Positions 55,501 through 64,000 of a DNA stretch of 64,000 nucleotides are shown here, in pieces; within the stretch, counting starts at the first letter, position 1, and every line of letters starts with the position of its first letter. The position numbers and the translations under genes were made by a program. Source of the stretch: Pomacea canaliculata (taxonomy: Eukaryota > Mollusca > Gastropoda > Architaenioglossa > Ampullariidae). The notes beneath the pieces were generated by a model that saw only the letters and a program-made list of their open reading frames with translations, ran no database searches and was not told the origin of the DNA. The stretch lies in the NCBI RefSeq assembly GCF_003073045.1, contig NC_037590.1:12225620-12289619 (forward strand). The letters run 5' to 3'.

Positions 55501-58500
55501 AATTTTATGTTAATTATGTTTACTTGTAGTGGAGGGGGAGGCAGTGGTTAAAAATGAAGAATAAATATTTAATACTTGCTGGGGACACTCAAACTTCTTA
55601 GTCAACCCAAGCATTTGCTTGATGGTGATGAGAGAAATAAAACACACAAGCTCAGTCTCAAGTAAAAAATAAGTTAATAACCCAAAATTTGTGTGTGAAA
55701 TACAGTCAACCCGACCCCTTTTGATTAAAGTGAGTGCTACTTTTACTTTCATTATCTCAATAAATTTTGGAAAAATGTAAATGTACAAAACAAAAAAATG
55801 CCCATAGCTTAGGTACCACATATAAAAACTGTTAACTATGTGACCCTTCAGGTTTTATAAATGGACACTGGGGATCTGATCCTGATCCATGACTGGCAGA
55901 AATGTACCAAAATGTACCAAAATAAATCATTTTTGAAATAAGTATTCGTCAAATTAGTGTTAAAATATTTACACATAAATATACATTGGTCAACCGCCAG
56001 CTAGACGATTTTCGTGCTGAGTACCAATCATCCTCACAAAATACGTATTATTATTCCATTAACAAAAACACTACAGCAAGCAGGATTTCGTCCTGGACGA
56101 TCCTACTCCGAACACATCTTCATTCTGCGACAGATTCTGGAGCAGAGCAACGAGTGGAACACACCGCTGTACATCAATTTCATTGACCTGGAGAAGGCTT
56201 TTGACAGCACTCACCGAGAGTCTTTATGGAAGATCCTGAGGCATTATGGATTCCCTGCAAAACTTGTTCAGGTCATTGCAATGCTGTACAGAAATTTCAA
56301 ATCCCAGGTTGTCTGTGACACGGAGCTCACAGACCCTTTCAGCGTCAGTACTGGGGTGAAGCAGGGCTGCATTCTGTTGCCGTTCCTCTTCATCCTGACT
56401 GACCATGGACTGGATCATGAAGACTCCCACCGACAGTGAGAAGAGAGGGATCAGATGGACCATGACTATGACAGCAACAACAACGGTAGAAGACTTGGAC
56501 TTTGCTGATGACATTGCCCTGTTGTCGCATCGCCACCCAGACATGCAAGAAAAAACAAAGGCCTTCTCAGAAACAGCTGGAAACCTTGGCTTGAAGGTCA
56601 GTGCAAGGAAAACGAAAAGTATGAGAGTGAACGACAGAGTCCAAGACAGCATCAAACTAAATGGAGAAGAGATTGAGGAAGTTGACAGTTTCACCTATCT
56701 TGGGTCCAAAATGTCAAACACCGGGGATGCGGAGGTGGAGATTCGAGCCCGACTGGCGAAAGCCAGCCAGGCCTTCGCCTCACTCAGGAGCACATGGAAG
56801 GCAACAAACATCAGTAAGAAGATCAAGCTGAGAATCTTGCAGTCAACTGTGATCAGCACCCTCCTTTACGGATCCGAATCATGGAAGATGACCAAATCCC
56901 TCTGTAAGAGACTTGACGTCTTCCAAAACAGATGCCCCAGGCGCCTACTTAGCATCTTTTGGCCAAATAAGATCACCAACGAAGAACTCCACCGAAGAGC
57001 TGAAACCGAGTTCATCACCACGCAGTTTCAACGAAGGCGTTGGCGATGGATTGGACATGTGCTCCGCCAGCAGACAGCAGACCTCTTCAGAGTCGCCCTA
57101 CGATGGACTCCAGACGGCCGAAGAAAACGAGGCCACCCAAAGGAAACTTGGAGAAGAACAGTGGAAAGGGAGATGAAAGGGCTGGACATGGGTCATCTGG
57201 AGTGGGTTTCAGCCGATCGACATCAGTAGCGGACTATGGTCGAGGCCTTATGTGCAACCTGATGCACGAAGAGGACAAGAACATAAAACAAAGACATACT
57301 CTTAACACATGACGAAACTCTGCTATTTCTTGTGATTTAATAGTAATATTTCTTTTCCTGATAGTCCATGAAATACTTTGAATTAAAAAAAAACGATTTT
57401 TGTGCAATCGCCCACATTCCACCGGGAGAACGCGTCCATGATGATGATGATTGATGATTGATGATTGATGATGACAATGATTGATTGATGATTTATGATT
57501 GATGATTCATTTATGATTGATTTATAGATTGATTTAAGATTGATGATTGATGATGATGATGGATGGATGGACGGACGGACGGATGGATTGATGACGGACG
57601 GACGGACGGACGGACGGATTGATGATGAACGGATGGACGGATGGATTGATGATGATGATTGATGATGATGATGATGATTCTTGTAGAGTACATTTCCAGG
57701 CCATTATGGATCAGGTGATGCCAAGACACGAGCTTGGTGTAATAAATTAATTCTCTAGACACTTCAAAGATCTCACCGTCATGATCACACATGCAGGCTC
57801 TGTAGCGCCGATTATCCTTCTCTCCCAGCTCCTTACAGTATGTGGTAATACATCTGCCGTTAATACACTGGCCTCTGAAATAACAAAAACCAAACACTTT
57901 TCCTAATAACGAATTCTGTGTGTATTTACATTTCATCTTCTCTTCTTTACTGTTATTTATGCTTAGGTTTTATTACAAATATTACTATTTTTGTTTGTAG
58001 TTTGCTTGTTTCTTATTTTATCCCACTGGAGTTTCAGTGGCTCTCGAAAGTTACATTTCTCACCATCTCAAGGAATCCTTATTTCTCTGCCTGATGTGTT
58101 GCACTCACGGTGCACAATGGAATAGCCATTACTGGTGTCACTATTACAATTCTACAAAAAATTTTGCAGTTTATCTGCCATCTTTGATGACAGTACAAAC
58201 GACAGAGGGCTTCTTTAGCAAAGCCAACAGAGTTTTGAAAAGAGGTTTACTGTGGTGTACTGCATGGTGCTGCATAGCACCTCGGTCACTTGTATCAAGC
58301 CCTCTTCTATTAAATAGTCTCATGACATGTCATCCCTTTATGACAATAAAATGTCATTTTGAAGCCAATGACGCTGTACTTTCGGTTTCTATCTCTATAC
58401 ATTTCACATATTTATAATCTTAATTTCAAACACTATCACATTTTTATGAAATATAATACAAAGATTAATGTATTTTTTTAAAAAAGCTCATAATAAAATA

Positions 58501-60911
58501 AGAATTATGTATGCAAAAAGCGGTACAAAAGACATGACATACTCTCCATGGCAGGTTATTCCATTCTCTTTTGGCACAGCAGACGGACAGTCAGTGGAAA
58601 CACCACTCATCAACCGTCAAGGAACAACATGCAGGCAAAAATCAAACACAGACGAAAATGCAATCAGAAATAACTGCAAATATGTTTTGCTCACAACACA
58701 CCACTGCTTCCTCGTAAGGATCAATGTGCAGAGGAAATCAGACAAATAAATAAAAATTATCACACATGAAAACTAATATTTGACTTATAATATGACATAG
58801 ACATTTGCGTGTACAGGGTGAAGGGAGAGGCGTTAGTTATCATCAAATGTTTAGTTGATTAAACAACAAAAGGATACTCGCATCTTGCGATTTCCATACA
58901 CGGTTGGTCAAAGTTATATTCACAAACAGTTCCTTGTGGCACGATTTTGCAGTCTTTACAGCACGGTTTGTTGAAATCACTGTAATCGCCCAGAAGAGAA
59001 TGATTACTTCAGATGCCCTGTTACTGATTGTTCTTTTTTTAAAAGGTACAAGACGCAAGGGTTGCATGTAACAGTGGTTCACGTCACTGTTCACCCGCAT
59101 TACAATAACTGAACCCAACCGTCTCATTTCTTATATTACCTTTCATATTAATTGGTACGTGCTACCAGCAACTGATGTGTGACCAGCGTAGTTTTTTCAT
59201 TACTGGTCGAAATGAGATAGCATCTCCTGAAATTCCAGCATGGATGGGAATGAAATTAAAGTAAGCTGGAATAATATCTAAAAATTATGATCGAAATGTT
59301 AGCACGTGGAGATACTTAAAACACTAGTTTACCTGCATTGTGCAGATTCTCTGAGATGACAAGTACTGTTACAGCATTTATCTTGGTTTTTTAAGCTTTC
59401 CTCTGCAGCGTCGCATTCCTCGTTTTCGTCTAAGACGCCATTGCCGCAAGGAACATCCTCCTCTGGCACGCACTTTTCTTCCTGCAGATAGAATGGAAAC
59501 TACACCAGTAGAATCGCGAATATGTTGCGGCCTTTACACGCGACCTTAAGTTTAGAAAAGTTTTCAGGCTTACGTAGCCTTGATTGACATGCAGAATTAT
59601 ATATAAATATGTCATCAGTCCGTCTAAAAATATAAAAAAGTTACATAATTTGTTTTTACCATTAAATCTTAACACTGTCTTAACCAGTGACTCACTTCAT
59701 TGCATACACCTTTGTAGCAGCGTTCTCGAAAGCCAAGAGGCGTTTTTCTTGGCAAACATTCGCCGTAAGTCTTGTTGCCAAATTCCTCCTGACAGCAGCG
59801 TTTGCAGGCATCGATCACTGTAATAAACAACATAATCAGTTCTGAGTAAAGTTACAGCCAGCACAAGGAGGGAAAAATTGTTGGCGAAGACTGAAAGTGC
59901 GACACCTGTCGCCTTAGTATCAATTAAATTCTGATGTCCTACTGAATTACAATCTTGACTCATATCGAAAACTTGCCCACAAAAAATATTATTATCTGCT
60001 AATATTAAAACCCTTTAAGTATAAAAATTTTGTCAGCTGAGCACGTCATTGTATGTATATTCAAGGATTTATTAGTGGGTTGTTACGATAGCAAAATTTT
60101 ACTTCTACTCGTGCCAGGCTATGTCACTTTTGTTTGATATAGTTTGATTGTGAACTGTCATTATTCATATAATCCGCTTGGTATATATCAGAGATTCTAT
60201 TATCATTCCAAGAGCTCCTGGGAATATTTATACAACATGCTTTTATATATCTGTACCATATTGACAGACTATTCACTGAACAGACATCAGACGTCTATGA
60301 TATTTTGTCTCTTCTGCGACTTGTATCCATGGTCCTAACATTGAGCCTTATGCACATTACACACTTTTTCATCTACCAATCGTGCTTAGTCACTGTATTT
60401 TCTGCTACATGTTCAGACTCAAAGAACAGTGCGTGTACAGGACGTCGACTGCACTCTCAATGAAAATAGTATTTGTTCTACCTGTTGGTCAATGGATTTT
60501 CTCAAATACTTCGTAATAACGCATACTTCTTCTGTTACAAAACTGCAGATTTTAAACCCTTAGTGGTTGTTATCATTATTGTATTTTTCTGTTTTTGTAA
60601 TGCACTGGGAGACTCTCTTGATGGTTGGGAGAGGCAATTGATCATGATGATGATGATGATGATGATGATGATTGCGATGACGATGACGACGACGATGACG
60701 ACGACGATTGACGTTGACGATTGATGTTAGTGATGGTGATGATGGTGATGACGATTGCGATGACGACGACGACGATTGACGACGATTGACGTTGTTGATG
60801 ATGATGATGATTGATGATGATGATTTATGGTGATTGATTGATGATGACGATTGATGATGATGATGGTGGTGATGATGGTGATGATGGTGATGATCGAGAT
60901 GGTGATGATGA

Positions 60912-60950
<39 letters not shown>

Positions 60951-63448
60951 ATGATGAGGAGGAGGATGGACATGATGATGGAGATGATTGATAATGATGA
61001 TTGATGATTGAAGATTTTTCATGATTAATGATTGATGATGATTATTATTATTATTGAGGAGTACATTTCTAAGTGTAGGCAAGGCGATGCCAAGACACGA
61101 GCTAGGTGTTAATAAAATTAATTCTCAGGGCAGTTTAAAGATCTTACCATTACGATCACATATGCAGGCCCTGTAGAGCTTCTTTTCCTTTTTTCCCAGC
61201 TCGTTACAGTCCTTGGTAATACATGTGCCGCTAATACACTGGCCTCTGAAATAAAAGAAAAAAATAAACATTTTTCCTCACTCACAAATAATATGGTGTA
61301 CAGGGCTTCTGCTTACGCAAAAAATTGCGTACAGTACGCATTAAAAGTTCGGAGGACCCCTTCAATTTTCATCAATGGGGTCCCAGGGGACCCCTTCAAA
61401 TTTGGGAGAAGAACAGATACAAAATTGGGTAACTGACCTGTAGTGTCTGACATCGTAGCCCAACCTATTGTTGTCGTCTGCTATAAGGGGAGAGTTACTT
61501 CCCTTGCACCGAGTTTTTTCCCCTTACCGGGAAGAGTTCCGTTAACCTATTTCCAAGATGTCGTTGACAGCGTGGTTAGAATCATCGTCTCAGAAACGGA
61601 AAGAAAGTGAGCAACCCAAGTACAGTGAGCATAAGCTCATCACAGATGCTTGCACACTCTTCGTGGCACAGAAATCTCGCCGTTTCTGACTAGACATTAC
61701 AGTGCTTTGTGTGCCTTAAAGACAGTTGAACAAAGTAGTTGATGTGTTGGTTTTTTTTTTTCAACTTTGTAAAGGGACCCCTTAGAGTTAGCCTGGGACC
61801 CCTTAGAAATCTGAAGAAGGGGTCCTTGGGACCCCAAAGAATTTAGCCTTAACAGAAGCCCTGCAGTGTATATTTGAATTTTATCTTCTCTTCTGTTGTA
61901 ATATTTTTGTTTACGTTTTATTGCGAACAGATATATAAGTTTTGTTTATTTTGGTTTTAGTTACAATGGAGTTATTAGCTCGCAGGACGGACATTTTTTT
62001 GTAATCTCAAGGCTATGTCATTCTTTTCTTTGCCTAATGTTTCGCGCTTACAGGGCAGAATGAACGAGTCAATGTTTCGAAGAAACTTTATTATGTGCCA
62101 TTACTGTCATTACAGTCATTACTGATGTCACTATTGCAATTCTATTTGGATTTTTGCAGTTTTCAGCCATCTTTGATGACATAGCTCCCAAGTAAGTGAT
62201 ACAACTAAACTCCACTGCTCTTAGTCTACAAGGAAGTCTGATTTGCTGTGCAATTGTGTACTGATTGTCTCTTTGTTCTTGCTATTTCCATACAAACATG
62301 CAACTCATTTGTCAGTCTGTGAGTGAGGTCTAGAAGATTGTTGTTAGTGTCTACCATGAGATCGGTTGCACTGCAAAGCGCAGACTGACTTGATACATGT
62401 CTACAACCAATAAAGAAAATCATGGAAGGTTTCTTGCATAATGTTCTCCAAGATAAAGTTAAGAAGTACAAACGACAGAGGGCAGCTTTAGCACCTCCAG
62501 CAGCTGTTAGAAAAGATGTTTACTGTGGTGTACAGCATGGTGCTGTATAGCACCTCGGTCACTTGTATCAAGCCCTCTTCTATTGAATAGTCTCATGACA
62601 TGTCATCCTTTTATGACAATAAAATGTCATTTTGAAGCTAATGACTCTGTACTGTCAGTTTCTATCTCTATACATTTCACATATTTATAATCTTAATTTC
62701 AAACACTAATTACACATGTATTAAATTTAATACAAATATAAATGAATTTTTTTTACAAAGCTCATAATAAAGTAAGAATTATGTATGAATAAAGCGGTAC
62801 CAATGACATAACATACTCTCCAATGCAGACTGATCCATTCTCTTTTGGCACAGCAGACGGACAATCAGCGGAAACACCACTCATCAACCGTCAAGGAAAT
62901 ATATGAAGGCAAAAATCAAACAGACAAAAATGCAATCAGAAATAACTGCAAATATGTTTTGCTCACAACACACCACTGCTTCGTCGTAAGGATCAATGTG
63001 CAGAGGAAATCAGACAAACAAATAAAAATTATCACACATGAATACTTTAGTATTTGACTTATAATATGACATAGACATTTGCGAGTACAGGATGAAGGGA
63101 GAGGCGTTAGGTTTAATTACGAACGTGTTTAGGTGGATTGCTGTCTGCCGAGACCAACGCTTAGCTTCTTGCCAAGTTCGCTGCTAGTCTCGGCGAGCCT
63201 AAACAATGAATGGGACTAAACCACAAGCTTTGTAAACACCTACCTCGTTTTAGCAGTTAACTGGAAATAACTCTTCTGCCAGCAGTCCACTAATACAGGT
63301 CTGTGGCATTATCAACTGTCCATTTCATTAAACAACAAAAGGATACTCGCACTTTGCGCTCTCCATACACAGAAGTTTAAAGTTATCCTCACAAACAGTT
63401 CCTTTTGGCGCGATTTTGCAGTCTTTACAGCACGGTTTGTTGAAATCA
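52310..63448 (-). CDS. ADAM17-like: Gene A-right: 3' part of an ADAM17-like gene with two disintegrin/cysteine-rich modules
   Basis: Twelve exons, all open and in phase: 63448-63347, 62879-62817, 61245-61148, 59817-59696, 59481-59333, 58979-58878, 58605-58543, 57874-57777, 54590-54478, 54345-54264, 52886-52798, 52522-52310. They sum to 1294 nt without one frame break. The product is disintegrin/cysteine-rich module 1, hybrid exon, module 2, juxtamembrane helix, transmembrane helix and a 70-residue tail. By family it would be a type I membrane protein in which the modules sit between protease and membrane, where ADAM17 uses its single module for substrate and cofactor contact. Upstream exons are beyond the window. 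A repeated module of about 175 residues is unusual for the family. Confidence 0.8.
52798..52886 (-). CDS. ADAM17-like: Gene A-right transmembrane exon (89 nt)
   Basis: It encodes AETMKTNLVMTVVFLTALFW then IPISCCISCI, identical to the left copy except at three places. The FWIP core is kept. Confidence 0.85.
54264..54345 (-). CDS. ADAM17-like: Gene A-right juxtamembrane exon (82 nt)
   Basis: It encodes EGLCIPSEGLFTVRLFKFFN and NLDFDTL, the same amphipathic pattern as the left copy. The exon joins in phase to the transmembrane exon. Confidence 0.75.
54478..54590 (-). CDS. ADAM17-like: Gene A-right module 2, cysteine-rich exon b (113 nt)
   Basis: It encodes ACKRCCLEVFDNDTNGPCFP and ends PGQLCYNGECDE. 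All cysteines of the left copy are kept. Confidence 0.8.
54740..55030 (-). other. Right-arm copy of the unassigned open stretch
   Basis: This is the counterpart of 10229-10495, with the same frame open over 96 codons and a 9-nt, in-frame length difference (AQNTRKWRALS against AQKRRALS). No acceptor and donor pair at its ends fits the neighbouring exon phases, so it is not included in the gene model. Confidence 0.3.
56058..57283 (+). mobile_element. LINE 3' part (RT and C-terminal region), right arm only
   Basis: It is inserted between sequences that are contiguous in the left arm near 7060 (TTTATGTT and ATTGGAATAATAAT). It encodes QAGFRPGRSYSEHIFILRQI, FIDLEKAFDSTHRESLWKIL, GVKQGCILLPFLFIL, then after one frame break DLDFADDIALLSHRHPDMQE, DSFTYLGSKMSNTGDAEVE and the RRRWRWIGHVLRQQ / GRRKRGHPKETWRR C-terminus. 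The FADD and AFD catalytic motifs are intact and only one break is seen, so it is young. No A tail is visible. Confidence 0.8.
57437..57680. repeat. GAT/GGAC-rich microsatellite array downstream of module 2 exon a
   Basis: GATGATT, GACG and GATGGATGG units over about 240 bp, about 100 bp on the 3' side of exon 57777-57874. The left arm has only a trace (GATACAATGATAATAATAGG near 6871). Confidence 0.9.
57777..57874 (-). CDS. ADAM17-like: Gene A-right module 2, cysteine-rich exon a (98 nt)
   Basis: It encodes EGQCINGRCITTYCKELGEK then DNRRYRACMCDHD, one residue different from the left copy in the part read. Confidence 0.78.
58543..58605 (-). CDS. ADAM17-like: Gene A-right module 2, linker exon (63 nt)
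   Basis: It encodes DGVSTDCPSAVPKENGITCH then GE. Both ends are phase 2, as in the other copies. Confidence 0.7.
58878..58979 (-). CDS. ADAM17-like: Gene A-right module 2, disintegrin second-half exon (102 nt)
   Basis: It encodes SDFNKPCCKDCKIVPQGTVC and YNFDQPCMEIARC. Cysteine positions equal those of 5319-5420. Confidence 0.78.
59333..59481 (-). CDS. ADAM17-like: Gene A-right hybrid exon: module 1 end plus disintegrin start of module 2 (149 nt)
   Basis: It encodes EEKCVPEEDVPCGNGVLDEN, EECDAAEESLKNQDKCC and NSTCHLRESAQC. As in the left arm, it is a juxtamembrane-exon head fused to a CGNG...EECD disintegrin start. It lies 214 bp after exon 59817-59696, and the splice is phase 0. Confidence 0.8.
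59696..59817 (-). CDS. ADAM17-like: Gene A-right module 1, cysteine-rich exon b (122 nt)
   Basis: It encodes VIDACKRCCQEEFGNKTYGE, CLPRKTPLGFRE and RCYKGVCNE. It is 12 nt longer than the left counterpart 4446-4555 by four extra codons between CC and the next Cys. Confidence 0.75.
60340..60645 (+). repeat. Interspersed repeat copy 2, ending at a GAT array
   Basis: This is the partner of 50590-50990, in the same orientation. It ends in the same way, a TTTTTGTAA-GCAC block and about 40 bases before GATGATGAT units. Confidence 0.65.
60643..61051. repeat. GAT/GAC-rich microsatellite array downstream of module 1 exon a
   Basis: GATGATGAT, GACGACGAC, GATGGTGAT and a final TTATTATTATTA tract, about 100 bp on the 3' side of exon 61148-61245, the paralogous place to the array at 57437. 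Confidence 0.9.
61148..61245 (-). CDS. ADAM17-like: Gene A-right module 1, cysteine-rich exon a (98 nt)
   Basis: It encodes EGQCISGTCITKDCNELGKK then EKKLYRACICDRN. It is close to the module 2 copy and unlike the left module 1 exon at 3295. Confidence 0.75.
61301..61863. mobile_element. hAT-like MITE with a transposase N-terminal remnant
   Basis: The ends are CAGGGCTTCTG and its complement, continuing as imperfect inverted repeats (CTTACGC against TTAAGGC). The flanks GGTGTA and AGTGTA are an approximate target duplication. Inside, GGACCCCTT blocks occur on both sides, and 61558-61689 is open for 43 codons, MSLTAWLESSSQKRKESEQP, resembling the start of a hAT transposase. The left arm lacks the element. 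Confidence 0.65.
62040..62470 (-). mobile_element. LINE RT fragment, right-arm counterpart of 6090-6580
   Basis: The minus strand reads NNNLLDLTHRLTNELHVC with the same flanks as the left-arm fragment. It shows the insertion preceded the duplication. Confidence 0.5.
62817..62879 (-). CDS. ADAM17-like: Gene A-right module 1, linker exon (63 nt)
   Basis: It encodes DGVSADCPSAVPKENGSVC then IGE. This exon is present here but not found in the left module 1. Confidence 0.7.
63347..63448 (-). CDS. ADAM17-like: Gene A-right module 1, disintegrin second-half exon (102 nt)
   Basis: It encodes SDFNKPCCKDCKIAPKGTVC and DNFKLLCMESAKC. It is the most upstream exon visible on this strand; similarity to the module 2 intron stops near 63555, and the partner exon with the disintegrin start is not seen to 64000. 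Confidence 0.75.
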
Positions 63449-63555
63449 CTGTAAACGCCCAGAACAGAATGAGTACTTCAGATGCCCTGTTACTGATTGT
63501 TCTCTTTTCAAAAGGTACAAGACGCAAGGGTTGCATGCCATAGTGGTTAACGTCT

Positions 63556-64000
63556 GTCACGACCAACAGTCTGACATGAGCATTCTTTCCAATAACAAAA
63601 CATGAGATCACTTCAGGCTGAGACGTCCAAATAATTATTATACACGAAAACTTTAAAAATAAATAGCAATACATGAAATTTCAAAATAGAGCAGTTTAAA
63701 CCATACACTTCCCCTAATACACAACGATATCAGAGTTACAATAGCATACACCAAATATTATAAAACACAGATACTAACACCGCACGCAGTCAGGTCTTCA
63801 GCAGTTTCCAAAACTGCGAACTTAAATCCACAAAGACTAGCAACACATGTCGATTTCAAGGCATTCGCAATGATAAGTCTCGTAGAGTAATTTTCTAAGC
63901 CACAAGAAAAGTCCACGTGCTCATAAATATTTAGCAACACACACAAAATCCTAAAATTCCGAATCAACAGTCTTACTCTCCCTCTATCGATGACGGTGGA
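63556..64000. other. Right edge, nothing recognised
   Basis: Intronic or intergenic AT-rich DNA with a 69-codon open stretch at 63758-63967 (minus) that shows no family resemblance or splice match. Confidence 0.4.

Noticed and set aside
1..64000. CRISPR arrays, operons, tRNA or rRNA genes
   Set aside because: No regularly spaced repeats, no cloverleaf or rRNA-like stretches were seen, and the exon structure is eukaryotic.

Overview
The window is animal nuclear DNA: AT-rich, with short GT-AG exons spread over kilobases and a large, mixed transposon load (several LINE types, pogo, PIF/Harbinger and hAT remnants, GAT microsatellites). A lophotrochozoan, plausibly a mollusc, fits the transposon mix, but the sequence does not name the species. 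I see no tRNA, rRNA or prokaryotic feature.

The host genes all belong to one family: ADAM17 (TACE)-like membrane metalloproteases. Exons were assigned by reading splice phases and comparing paralogous copies within the window; exon lengths of 149, 102, 63, 98, 113, 82 and 89 nt recur exactly. Two arms carry the same gene pair in opposite orientation. Left arm (+ strand): gene A-left, the 3' part of a gene (disintegrin and cysteine-rich exons, transmembrane exon, tail; 136-13055), then gene B-left, the 5' part of a second gene (prodomain and start of the metalloprotease domain; 14936-20785). Right arm (- strand): gene A-right (63448-52310), a decayed third copy A2 (about 50430-43949), and gene B-right (39333-34078). 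The arms face inward and homology runs to about 26.3 kb and 32.2 kb. Between them lies a 100-N gap (26592-26691), so the inverted arrangement rests on scaffolding and may be real or an inverted placement of two haplotypes.

The most interesting feature is in the A genes. The disintegrin plus cysteine-rich unit, single in canonical ADAM17, is tandemly repeated. A hybrid exon (4818-4966 and 59481-59333) fuses the end of one cysteine-rich module to the beginning of a new disintegrin domain, in frame, so the predicted ectodomain has at least two consecutive modules before the transmembrane helix. The A tails end in a 7-residue repeat that differs in copy number between arms.

Gene A-right is open across all 12 visible exons. 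The B genes contain several 1-2 nt indels, many in homopolymers, and no HExxH zinc-site exon is visible in either arm. These could be decaying genes or long-read assembly errors. The remaining DNA is introns and transposons: LINE fragments throughout, a pogo element nested in a LINE (9010-9885), a pogo MITE (21495-22019), an L1-like retroposon (18852-19690), a near-complete CR1/L2-like LINE (about 40600-43939), a PIF/Harbinger transposon with an intron-containing transposase gene (about 45482-48230), another LINE (56058-57283), a hAT MITE (61301-61863) and three GAT-rich arrays.
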